Source: Candidatus Omnitrophota bacterium
Lineage (GTDB): Bacteria; Omnitrophota; Koll11; Gygaellales; Profunditerraquicolaceae
Length of the DNA stretch: 15,591 bases
Assembly: GCA_028712045.1 (NCBI GenBank)
Contig: JAQTRA010000016.1
Location: 1 to 15,591, forward strand
Reading direction: 5' to 3'
Position 1 is the first letter of the stretch, and each line of letters starts with the position of its first letter. The translations under genes and the position numbers were made by a program. The notes beneath the pieces are model-generated. The model was not told the DNA's origin and ran no database searches. It worked only from the letters and a program-made list of their open reading frames with translations. Positions 6,978-14,114 of the stretch are shown here, in pieces.

Positions 6978-7733
6978 ATGTCAGGACATTCGAAATGGAA
7001 AACAAATAAAGGGAAAAAAGGTATTGCTGACGCAAAAAAAGGCGCTACCTACACTAAGATTATTAAAGAGCTTACGGTAGTGGCCAGGGATGGCGGGGGA
7101 AACCCGGATACCAATCCCCGGTTACGCGCAATTATGCAAAAAGCCAAAGAAGCAAATATGCCTTCGGACAATGTTAAGATGGCCATTAAACGAGGAACCG
7201 GTGAACTTCCCGGTGTAGTTTATGAGGCAGTTATGTATGAAGCCTATGGCCCGGGAGGAGTGGCGATTTTAATTGATTCGCTTACGGATAATAAAAACCG
7301 CACCACAGCAGAATTACGCAATCTGATGTCTAAAAGAGGCGGGAATATGGCTGGCGCAGGTTCGGTGAGCTGGATGTTTACGCAAAAAGGATATATCTCA
7401 GTAACTAAAGATAAGATCAAGGAAGATGAGCTGATGAATATTGTCTTAGATGCCGGAGCTGAAGATATGAAACACGATGATAATATCTATGAAATTTTTA
7501 CTGCGGTGGCGGATTTAGAAAAGGTTAAGCAAGCTTTACAAGATAAAGGGATTAAATGGGAAGATGCGGAATTAACCATGATTCCTTCTTCTACCGTCAA
7601 AGTTACCGGGAATGAAGCGAAACAAGTTTTAAGTTTAGTGGAATCCTTAGAAGATCATGATGACGCGCAACAGGTTTACGCTAATTTTGATATTCCGGAT
7701 GAAATCCTGAATGCCGTTGATTCTGAAAAATGA
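6978..7733 (+). CDS. yebC: YebC/PmpR family protein
   Basis: The 251-residue length is usual for the YebC/TACO1 family. The protein begins with MSGHSKWK, the family N-terminal signature, followed by a DAKKGATYTKIIKELTVVAR segment; YEAYGPGGVAILID and NKNRT are the conserved central motifs. Members have been described both as DNA-binding transcriptional regulators and as ribosome-associated factors that help translate proline-rich stretches; the sequence does not decide between these. yebC next to the ruv genes is a widespread bacterial arrangement and is seen here, with its stop overlapping the ruvC start by 4 nt (ATGA). Identification is firm; molecular role is open. Confidence 0.95.
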   Translation: MSGHSKWKTNKGKKGIADAKKGATYTKIIKELTVVARDGGGNPDTNPRLRAIMQKAKEANMPSDNVKMAIKRGTGELPGVVYEAVMYEAYGPGGVAILIDSLTDNKNRTTAELRNLMSKRGGNMAGAGSVSWMFTQKGYISVTKDKIKEDELMNIVLDAGAEDMKHDDNIYEIFTAVADLEKVKQALQDKGIKWEDAELTMIPSSTVKVTGNEAKQVLSLVESLEDHDDAQQVYANFDIPDEILNAVDSEK

Positions 7734-8212
7734 TTATCCTAGGGATAGATCCTGCTTTAACCATTACCGGTTATGGAGTTATCCAGGCTAAAGGTTCTCA
7801 GATAACTTTATGCGAAGCAGGCATAATTCGCACTACTGCCAAGGAAACAACCCCTAAACGGTTAGATAAAATTTACCGGGGGATAATCAAACTGATCGAA
7901 GATACTAAACCTGATTGTTTAGTCGTTGAAAAAATATATTCGCATTCTCAGCACCCGGCGACCGCTTATATTTTAGGGCAAGCCAGAGGCGTAATTTGCC
8001 TGGCGGCGGCGACAAAAAATATTCCTTTTTTTGAATATGCGGCTACCCGGATAAAAAAAGCGATTGTGGGTAAAGGCCTGGCTTCTAAAGCTCAAGTCCA
8101 ACGTATGGTCGCTAGTAGCTTAAGCTTAAAAGATTTACCCAAATACCTGGATGTTACTGATGCTTTGGCGCTGGCTATAGCGCATAGTTATATTGGGAGA
8201 GTAAAGATATGA
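7730..8212 (+). CDS. ruvC: Holliday junction endonuclease RuvC
   Basis: RuvC is the dimeric nuclease that resolves Holliday junctions during recombinational repair, acting with RuvA and RuvB. The 160-residue protein has the RNase H-like fold signature MIILGIDPAL, and the catalytic acids are Asp7, Glu67 (in VVEKIYS), Asp141 and Asp144 (in DVTDALALA), matching the E. coli set D7/E66/D138/D141 within a few positions. The GKGLASKAQVQRMV segment is also typical. The start ATG overlaps the yebC stop, with no ribosome binding site, so translation is probably coupled. Its stop overlaps ruvA by 4 nt. Confidence 0.97.
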   Translation: MIILGIDPALTITGYGVIQAKGSQITLCEAGIIRTTAKETTPKRLDKIYRGIIKLIEDTKPDCLVVEKIYSHSQHPATAYILGQARGVICLAAATKNIPFFEYAATRIKKAIVGKGLASKAQVQRMVASSLSLKDLPKYLDVTDALALAIAHSYIGRVKI

Positions 8213-8832
8213 TTTCCAGAGTCACCGGAAAAGTCGTAGAAAAGGGCCTAAATTACCTGGTTGTAGATTTAGGCAGTATTTGTTATGATATTTTTATTCC
8301 TGCCTGCGTAATGCAGCACCTGGATGAATCCATTAGCGATGAGAATAAAATCAGCTTAGTAACTTATCACTATTATCAAGTTGATCAAACTAAAAGTATT
8401 CCTATGCTTTTTGGTTTTCTTAACCAGGTGGAAAAGGATTTTTTTGAGATTTTTATTACTGTTTCCGGAATCGGGCCTCGCGCAGCATTAAAAGCTTTGA
8501 ATAAGCCTATTTCTTTAATTGCTAAGGCTATTGACGAAGGAGATTTAAGTTTCTTAAAAAGCCTGCCCGGTATAGGTGAACAAAGAGCTAAGGAGATTGT
8601 GGCTAAATTACAAAATAAAGTCGGCAAGTTTGGTTTGATCCAGGATCGCCAGCAGCCAGACAAGCAAATACCAAAAAATATCTCCGAAGAAGCGCTGGAA
8701 GTTTTACTGCAACTTGAATATAAACGTAATGAAGCGATGGGGATGATTAAGAAGGTTTTAGAAGCAAATCCAAGCGTTAACAGCCCGGAAGAATTACTTA
8801 ATTTGGTTTATAAACAAAGGCGGTTAGAATAA
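8209..8832 (+). CDS. ruvA: Holliday junction DNA helicase subunit RuvA
   Basis: RuvA binds four-way junctions as a tetramer and loads the RuvB motor. The 207 residues show domain I (OB fold, about 1-68, ending in MLFGF), domain II with two helix-hairpin-helix motifs (VSGIGPRAAL, 85-94, and LPGIGEQRAKEIV, 119-131), a variable linker, and domain III (about 158-207), the RuvB-contacting helical bundle. GGGAGA at 8195-8200 lies 8 nt before the ATG, and the start overlaps ruvC by 4 nt. RuvB, which often follows directly, is not in this window: scpB is next, 2 nt downstream. The partner motor must be encoded elsewhere. Confidence 0.97.
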   Translation: MISRVTGKVVEKGLNYLVVDLGSICYDIFIPACVMQHLDESISDENKISLVTYHYYQVDQTKSIPMLFGFLNQVEKDFFEIFITVSGIGPRAALKALNKPISLIAKAIDEGDLSFLKSLPGIGEQRAKEIVAKLQNKVGKFGLIQDRQQPDKQIPKNISEEALEVLLQLEYKRNEAMGMIKKVLEANPSVNSPEELLNLVYKQRRLE

Positions 8833-8834
8833 AA

Positions 8835-9464
8835 ATGGATGATAATAATTTAAAATCAGCAGTTGAAGCGATAATTTTTATATCAGAGAAGCCGGTAACC
8901 TTGGAACAAATAAAAAAAGCCCTGGGTAATCTGGATACTGCGGCAGTACGTAAAATTATTGAAGAACTAAAAAGTGAATATGAAATTCAGAACCGGGGTT
9001 TTCGGATAACTGAAATTGCCGGCGGATTTCAGATGAATGCCTGTACTGTTTTTGCTCCATTTTTAAAAAAGCTTTTTAAGGAACGCAGTGTGGATAAATT
9101 ATCTAAACCGGCACTGGAAAGCTTGGCAATTATTGCTTATAAGCAACCGCTAACTAAGGCCGAAATTGAATCTTTGCGCAATGTCAACGTAGATGGAGTC
9201 ATGAAGAGCCTGGTGGATAAAAATTTAATCCGTATTTGCGGTAGAAAAAAAGTTCCTGGCCGGCCATTTGTTTTTGGCACCACACGGGAGTTTCTTGAGC
9301 ATTTCGGCTTAAAATCCCTTGAAGATTTGCCCAAGATTGAAGATTTTACTGCCCTGGCAGAAAAGATTGAAACAAAAAATGATATTGAGCCAATTGATGA
9401 AGTAAATAATAAAGTAAATCCGGAGGTTGAAAATGAGCCTGGACAAGTTGCGCAAGAAAATTGA
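8835..9464 (+). CDS. scpB: Segregation and condensation protein ScpB
   Basis: ScpB is the winged-helix kleisin-associated subunit that, with ScpA and Smc, forms bacterial condensin. The 209-residue protein has an N-terminal winged helix (about 5-80) and a second (about 85-158) carrying the hallmark LSKPALESLAIIAYKQPLTK stretch (89-108), then NVDGVMKSL and GRKKVPGRPFVFGTT (136-150). The tail after about 165 is acidic and probably disordered. The gene starts 2 nt after ruvA and its last 32 nt overlap pheA in another frame. Its usual partner scpA is not visible here. Confidence 0.95.
   Translation: MDDNNLKSAVEAIIFISEKPVTLEQIKKALGNLDTAAVRKIIEELKSEYEIQNRGFRITEIAGGFQMNACTVFAPFLKKLFKERSVDKLSKPALESLAIIAYKQPLTKAEIESLRNVNVDGVMKSLVDKNLIRICGRKKVPGRPFVFGTTREFLEHFGLKSLEDLPKIEDFTALAEKIETKNDIEPIDEVNNKVNPEVENEPGQVAQEN
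9422..9426 (+). promoter_or_regulatory. Ribosome binding site of pheA, inside scpB
   Basis: GGAGG lies 6 nt before ATG 9433. It rules out the in-frame TTG at 9427, which directly abuts the site, and places pheA translation initiation within the scpB coding sequence. Confidence 0.85.
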
Positions 9465-10494
9465 TTCACTTGACGAAAAACTTATTAGTTTATTAAATCT
9501 GCGCGCTAAGATAACTAAGGATATCGGCAAAGTTAAGATACATACCGGTAAAAGTATTTATGCCCCGGAGCGGGAAATGCAGGTATTGCGTAAAATTACC
9601 TGTTTAAATAAAGGGCCCCTGAAAAAAGGGGCTTTAGAGGCGATTTACCGGGAGGTAATGTCGGCTAGTATTGCATTAGAAAAACCATTGAAGATTGCTT
9701 ATCTCGGGCCGCAGGCAAGCTTTACCAACCTGGCCGCGTTAAAAAGATTTGGCTCGCAGGTTGAATATATGGCCTGCAACAGTATTGCTGATGTTTTCCT
9801 GGAAGTTGAAAGAGAAGTTGCTGACTATGGAGTGGTCCCTATTGAAAACTCCATCGAAGGAGCGGTAAGCCATACGCTGGATGTGCTGGTTGATTCAGAG
9901 CTTAAAATTTGTGCTCAGGTAATCCTGGATGTATCGCATAATTTACTGGCTAATTGCGCCAAGGGAAAAATCCGCCGTGTTTTTTCTAAGCCGGAAGTTT
10001 TCGGCCAATGCCGTATCTGGCTGCAAAGCAATTTGCCTAACGCAGAATTAGTTGATGTTTCGAGCACAACCCGCGGATGCGAATTAGTAAAAAAAGAAAA
10101 GAATAGCGCTGCGATAGCTTCGCTTTTAGCTTCGAAAATTTACGGGTTAAAAGTTTTAGCTTCCGGAATTGAAGATTCTCCGCATAATATTACCCGTTTT
10201 TTTGTGATCGGAAAAAATATCTCCAAACCAACCGGACACGATAAAACCAGCGTGCTTTTTTCAATTAAAGATAAAGTAGGGGCTTTGTATGAAATGCTTT
10301 TACCTTTTCGTAAATACGGCATTAACCTTACTAAGATTGAATCCCGGCCATCGAAGAAAAAAGCCTGGGAGTACTATTTTTTTATTGATATTATCGGCCA
10401 CGAGCAGGATAAGCTGGTAAAAAAAGCTTTAGGTGAACTAGAGCGTAAATGCAATTACTTAAAAATCCTGGGCTCTTATCCAACTGGAGAATAA
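9433..10494 (+). CDS. pheA: Bifunctional chorismate mutase/prephenate dehydratase (P-protein)
   Basis: This enzyme converts chorismate to prephenate and prephenate to phenylpyruvate, committing carbon to phenylalanine. From ATG 9433 it has 353 residues: an AroQ chorismate mutase helix bundle (1-82, with Arg24, Lys35 and the RKKIDSLDEKLISLLNLRAK helix), prephenate dehydratase (86-262, with AYLGPQASFT, GVVPIENSIEGAV and the catalytic TRF at 254-256), and an ACT domain (about 272-348, with GALYEML and ESRP at 303-306), the element that binds phenylalanine for feedback inhibition. Architecture and length match the standard P-protein. It overlaps scpB by 32 nt and is followed 6 nt later by the aminotransferase that could transaminate its product. 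Confidence 0.96.
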   Translation: MSLDKLRKKIDSLDEKLISLLNLRAKITKDIGKVKIHTGKSIYAPEREMQVLRKITCLNKGPLKKGALEAIYREVMSASIALEKPLKIAYLGPQASFTNLAALKRFGSQVEYMACNSIADVFLEVEREVADYGVVPIENSIEGAVSHTLDVLVDSELKICAQVILDVSHNLLANCAKGKIRRVFSKPEVFGQCRIWLQSNLPNAELVDVSSTTRGCELVKKEKNSAAIASLLASKIYGLKVLASGIEDSPHNITRFFVIGKNISKPTGHDKTSVLFSIKDKVGALYEMLLPFRKYGINLTKIESRPSKKKAWEYYFFIDIIGHEQDKLVKKALGELERKCNYLKILGSYPTGE

Positions 10495-10500
10495 CTCAAA

Positions 10501-11598
10501 GTGAAAGAATTAATTCGTAAAAGTGTTTTAGGGGTTTCGCCCTATGTTGCCGGTAAACCCATAGAAGAAACTAAAAGGCAATTTGGTTTAAAAGAAGTTA
10601 TTAAATTAGCTTCTAATGAAAACCCCTTGGGGCCTTCACCTAAAGCAGTCAGCGCAATAAAAAAATGCCTTTTGGGGGTTAACCGTTACCCGGATTCGCA
10701 AAGCTATTGCCTCAAAAAGAGGCTGGCCAGGTACTTTGGTTTAGAACCTGCAAACTTTGTATTCGGAAACGGTTCCGATGAGCTTATTGATGTATTAATT
10801 AAAACCTTGGTTGAGCCGGACGAAAATATTATTACTTCGGATACTACTTTCCTGGAATATGAAATTATTGCCCAGGCTAACGACCGCTTAGTAAAAAAAG
10901 CACCTTTACTTTATTTTAAATATGACTTAGGGGCGATACTTAAGCTAGTTGATAAAAAAACTAAATTAATTTTTATAGCTAACCCCAATAATCCCACAGG
11001 TACTTATGTTAATAAATATGAAGTTATCCAATTTTTAAATGCTCTTCCGAAATCCGTAATTGTTGTTTTTGATGAGGCCTATGATGCTTTTATTGATGTT
11101 GATGATTATCCGGATTCTTTAAGTTATCTGAAAAAAAGAAACAATATCATTATCCTTAAAACATTTTCTAAGGCTTACGGGTTAGCCGGTTTACGTTTAG
11201 GTTATGCCATAGGTAACGCTGAATTAATCGGCTACCTGGAACGTATCCGTCAGCCATTTAATGTAAACAGCCTGGCCCAAGCCGGGGCATTAGCGGCTAT
11301 TGAAGATAAAAAATTTATTAAAAAAACGCGCCAACTTGTTTTAGAAGGCAAGGCCTTTATCTATTCAGCGCTTTCCGTAATGGGGCTGGGATATGTGCCT
11401 TCAGTGGCTAATTTTATTTTAATCGATACCGGAAGAGATGGGGCAGAACTGTTTAAAGCAATGCTTAAATTCGGGGTTATTGTCCGCGATATGAAACAAT
11501 ATGGTTTAAAAAATTTTATCCGGGTAACTATCGGAACCCAAAAAGAAAATGAACGTTTTGTGCGTGTTCTAAGAAAAAACCTGATCCCTCGCGCTTAA
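10501..11598 (+). CDS. hisC: Histidinol-phosphate/aromatic aminotransferase (HisC type)
   Basis: A PLP-dependent fold-type I aminotransferase of 365 residues, close to HisC in sequence. Markers are LASNENPLGPSP near the N-terminus, FGNGSDELID (88-97), ANPNNPTG (160-167), FDEAYDAF (190-197), and the PLP lysine Lys224 in TFSKAYGLAGLRLGY. HisC makes histidinol phosphate in histidine synthesis, but HisC-type enzymes often also transaminate phenylpyruvate and 4-hydroxyphenylpyruvate. Its position between pheA and aroF-tyrA, with no other histidine gene in view, suggests the aromatic role at least in part; the specificity is inference. The start is GTG at 10501 with GGAGA (10486-10490) upstream. 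The stop is built into the next gene's ribosome binding site. Confidence 0.9.
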   Translation: MKELIRKSVLGVSPYVAGKPIEETKRQFGLKEVIKLASNENPLGPSPKAVSAIKKCLLGVNRYPDSQSYCLKKRLARYFGLEPANFVFGNGSDELIDVLIKTLVEPDENIITSDTTFLEYEIIAQANDRLVKKAPLLYFKYDLGAILKLVDKKTKLIFIANPNNPTGTYVNKYEVIQFLNALPKSVIVVFDEAYDAFIDVDDYPDSLSYLKKRNNIIILKTFSKAYGLAGLRLGYAIGNAELIGYLERIRQPFNVNSLAQAGALAAIEDKKFIKKTRQLVLEGKAFIYSALSVMGLGYVPSVANFILIDTGRDGAELFKAMLKFGVIVRDMKQYGLKNFIRVTIGTQKENERFVRVLRKNLIPRA

Positions 11599-11603
11599 AG
11601 GAG
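11597..11603 (+). promoter_or_regulatory. Ribosome binding site of aroF overlapping the hisC stop
   Basis: AAAGGAG begins within the hisC stop codon (11596-11598) and lies 8 nt before the aroF ATG, so terminating ribosomes are positioned to restart. Confidence 0.8.
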
Positions 11604-11611
11604 ATTAACTC

Positions 11612-12631
11612 ATGATTATTGTTTTGAAGCCTGAAGCAACTCAAGCTCAAATTGATCACATAATTGATAAAGTTCAAGCTTTAGGATTGACTCCGCACGT
11701 TTCCAAGGGAAGCGAAAGGACGATTATCGGAGTTATCGGCCCGGAAGATGTTTTGCGGGTAACGCCTTTAGAAGTTTTTCCGGGTGTTGAAAATGTTATC
11801 CCGGTACTTTCGCCATTTCGGTTAGTTTCCCGGGAATTCAAAAAAGAAAATTCAATAATTGACCTGGGAAAAGGAGTGAGTATCGGCGGCAAAGAAGCCG
11901 TAATTATGGCTGGGCCGTGTACGATCGAAAATATCGATAGTTTATTTGAAATTGCCAGAGAAATTAAAAAAGCCGGGGCTACCGTATTACGGGGAGGCGC
12001 TTTTAAACCCAGGACATCGCCTTATAGTTTTCAGGGATTAGGCAAAGCCGGATTGCAGATGTTAAGAGAAGTAGGCAATGAGTTGGGTTTAGTTACGGTT
12101 AGTGAGGTTATGGACCCGCGGGATGTTGGTTTAGTTGCTGAATATGTCGATATCTTACAGATTGGTTGCCGGAATATGCAAAATTTTAATCTTTTAAAAG
12201 AAGTCGGGGCAGTTAAAAAACCTGTGTTATTAAAACGGGGCATGGCTTCTACTGTGAAAGACCTGCTGATGTCGGCAGAATATATATTAAGCGGGGGGAA
12301 TTTTTCAGTTATTTTATGCGAACGCGGAATTCGCACTTTTGAAGATTCAACGCGCAATACCTTAGATATTAGTGCTGTTCCGGTAGTCAAGCAACTATCA
12401 CATTTACCGATTATTGTCGACCCATCGCATGCAGCCGGAAAATGGGGGTTAGTTCCTGCTTTAGCCAGGGCAGCCATCGCTGCCGGTAGCGATGGCTTGA
12501 TTATTGAAGTGCATAATCATCCGGAAGAAGCTGTTTCGGATGGCTCGCAATCACTCCTGCCAGCTAATTTCTCAGCTTTAATGGCAGAGCTTAAAAATAT
12601 AGCCCAAGCCGTGGAGAGAAAAATTTCATGA
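11612..12631 (+). CDS. aroF: 3-deoxy-7-phosphoheptulonate (DAHP) synthase, Thermotoga-type
   Basis: This enzyme catalyses the first shikimate-pathway step, joining phosphoenolpyruvate and erythrose 4-phosphate. The 339 residues match the type I-beta DAHP synthase with an N-terminal ferredoxin-like regulatory domain (about 1-70), as in Thermotoga maritima, where tyrosine and phenylalanine inhibit through it. The barrel shows [21 protein letters not shown] (126-137), [18 protein letters not shown] (206-214), [18 protein letters not shown] (269-276) and [16 protein letters not shown] (299-314). The metal ligands would be Cys103, His273, Glu299 and Asp310, the Thermotoga spacing. It sits in the Phe/Tyr block and ends with a 4-nt overlap into tyrA. 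A strong 10-bp inverted repeat lies inside the gene near its 3' end. Confidence 0.96.
   Translation: MIIVLKPEATQAQIDHIIDKVQALGLTPHVSKGSERTIIGVIGPEDVLRVTPLEVFPGVENVIPVLSPFRLVSREFKKENSIIDLGKGVSIGGKEAVIMAGPCTIENIDSLFEIAREIKKAGATVLRGGAFKPRTSPYSFQGLGKAGLQMLREVGNELGLVTVSEVMDPRDVGLVAEYVDILQIGCRNMQNFNLLKEVGAVKKPVLLKRGMASTVKDLLMSAEYILSGGNFSVILCERGIRTFEDSTRNTLDISAVPVVKQLSHLPIIVDPSHAAGKWGLVPALARAAIAAGSDGLIIEVHNHPEEAVSDGSQSLLPANFSALMAELKNIAQAVERKIS
12472..12497 (+). repeat. Perfect 10-bp inverted repeat inside aroF
   Basis: AGCCATCGCT (12472-12481) and AGCGATGGCT (12488-12497) are perfect complements around GCCGGT, where a G-T pair could leave a CCGG loop. It is the strongest simple hairpin I noticed in a coding sequence here. 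It encodes a conserved Ala-rich helix of the barrel, so protein constraint could explain it. No T-run follows, so it is not a factor-independent terminator. Confidence 0.7.
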
Positions 12632-13458
12632 AAATCTTTAATAAAGTTGTAATTTTTGGTACGGGTTTAATTGGCGGCTCACTAGGGTTAGCGCTGAAAA
12701 GAAAACAGCTGGCGGCTCAAATAATTGGTTTTAGTAAACACAAGGAAAACGCGATTAAAGCTTTAAAAATCGGCGCTATTGATTGCATCGGATCTTCTTT
12801 AGATGTTACCCGAGATGCTGACCTGATTATATTAGCTACACCCGTAGATACCATTACCAAGATCATGTTTAAAATATCGAAAAAAATCAAGAAGGATTGC
12901 CTGGTAATTGATGTGGGGAGCACCAAAGAAGAAATCGTGCTTAAATTAAGCCGGCTGACTTCTAATTTTTTAGGTTGCCATCCTTTAGCGGGTTCTGAAA
13001 AGAAGGGAATTACTAATGCTAAGGCAGATATTTTTAATAATTCGGTTTGCATTATTACTCCATCCGGTAAAACCAAAAACGCTGTTCTGGGTAAAATAAA
13101 ACTACTTTGGCAAAAATTAGGAGCTAAAACCGTTTTAATGAATCCTAAAGAACATGACCAAATTTTAGCTTTCACTAGCCATCTGCCGCACTTCGTTGCT
13201 TTTTCTCTAATGGGAGCTATCCCGGATAAATTTCTTAAACTTAGTTCTGGTGGTCTAAAGGATGTTACGCGTATTTCCGGCTCAAGCGAATTACTCTGGA
13301 ATCAGATATTCTTAAGCAATCGCAAAAATCTCTTGGCTGCAGTTTCTTCTTTCCAGGTAAAACTTGCCGCATTAAAGCTTGCCTTAAGCAAAAAAAATGC
13401 AAAACTTTTAACAAAAATACTATCCACAGCTAAGGAAAAACGAGAGCGCTTGGGATGA
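12628..13458 (+). CDS. tyrA: Prephenate/arogenate dehydrogenase TyrA
   Basis: TyrA oxidatively decarboxylates prephenate (or arogenate) on the tyrosine branch. In 276 residues there is an N-terminal Rossmann fold with [11 protein letters not shown] (10-20), then Ser98, His118 in [17 protein letters not shown] (184-188), and [18 protein letters not shown] (214-231) with Arg215 as the likely substrate-binding arginine. There is no C-terminal ACT domain and no fused chorismate mutase. After the second beta strand the sequence reads GFSKHKEN (34-41): Ser36-Lys37 replaces the acidic residue typical of NAD-dependent forms, hinting at NADP use. GGAGAG (12613-12618) lies 9 nt before the ATG, which overlaps the aroF stop. 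aroA, often next in such clusters, is absent; cmk follows with a 4-nt overlap. Confidence 0.95.
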   Translation: MKIFNKVVIFGTGLIGGSLGLALKRKQLAAQIIGFSKHKENAIKALKIGAIDCIGSSLDVTRDADLIILATPVDTITKIMFKISKKIKKDCLVIDVGSTKEEIVLKLSRLTSNFLGCHPLAGSEKKGITNAKADIFNNSVCIITPSGKTKNAVLGKIKLLWQKLGAKTVLMNPKEHDQILAFTSHLPHFVAFSLMGAIPDKFLKLSSGGLKDVTRISGSSELLWNQIFLSNRKNLLAAVSSFQVKLAALKLALSKKNAKLLTKILSTAKEKRERLG

Positions 13459-14114
13459 TTATTGCTATTGACGGGCCAGCCGGAGCAGGAAAAAGCACAG
13501 TAGCTAAAATTTTAGCTAAAAAACTGAATTTTCTCTATCTGGATACCGGAGCAATGTACCGGGCATTAACCTTGAAAGTATTAGAAAATAATATACCAAT
13601 TAACGATGAAGTACGTATAAATGAGCTGGCCAAAAAGGTCCGGATAGACTTACAAAACAATCCGGATGGTTCTCTTACGGTTACTTTAAATGGCCAGGAT
13701 GTTTCACTTGAGATACGCAAAGCCCGGATTACTCAGTTTGTTTCCGATATAGCCAAAATTAAAGATGTGCGCCAGGTATTGGTCAAGTTGCAAAGAGAAT
13801 TAGGCAAAAAAGGCGATTGTGTTTTAGATGGCCGGGATATCGGAACTGTTGTTTTCCCTGATGCTCAAAAGAAATTTTTTATTGATGCTGCCAGTAATAC
13901 CAGGGTCCAACGCCGCTTTAAAGAATTAAAGGGTTTGGGCCAGAATATCGGGGTAGATGATGTAGAAAAAGATTTATCTAACCGGGATAAAATTGACAGT
14001 ACCCGGGAAATTTCACCTTTACGCAAGGCGCCTGATGCAATTTATATTGATACAACTGACCTGTCAATCGAGGAAGTTGTAGAAAAGATGTTAAAATTCA
14101 TAAATAATGGATAA
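13455..14114 (+). CDS. cmk: Cytidylate kinase
   Basis: Cmk phosphorylates CMP and dCMP to the diphosphates in nucleotide salvage and RNA turnover. The 219-residue protein has the P-loop GPAGAGKST (7-15), LDTGAMYRA (29-37), the LDGRDIGTVVFPDA motif (124-137) and the RDKIDSTREISPLRKAPDA segment (177-195), all diagnostic of bacterial Cmk. Length is normal and no fusion is present. The ATG overlaps the tyrA stop by 4 nt, and the final 8 nt of the gene overlap lepA. Co-location with aromatic biosynthesis genes and a translation factor is common among bacteria and does not imply a joint pathway. Confidence 0.96.
   Translation: MIIAIDGPAGAGKSTVAKILAKKLNFLYLDTGAMYRALTLKVLENNIPINDEVRINELAKKVRIDLQNNPDGSLTVTLNGQDVSLEIRKARITQFVSDIAKIKDVRQVLVKLQRELGKKGDCVLDGRDIGTVVFPDAQKKFFIDAASNTRVQRRFKELKGLGQNIGVDDVEKDLSNRDKIDSTREISPLRKAPDAIYIDTTDLSIEEVVEKMLKFINNG

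Noticed and set aside
9427..9432. TTG start for pheA two codons upstream of the ATG
   Set aside because: It directly abuts GGAGG; ATG 9433 has correct spacing.
9615..9632. GCCCC/GGGGC hairpin followed by TTT in pheA
   Set aside because: Five pairs only, inside a well-conserved coding region, with a short T-run; not a credible terminator.
12031..12477. 148-residue minus-strand open frame inside aroF, and a similar one at 12717-13175 inside tyrA
   Set aside because: Both lie opposite well-conserved enzymes, lack ribosome binding sites and show no recognisable domain.
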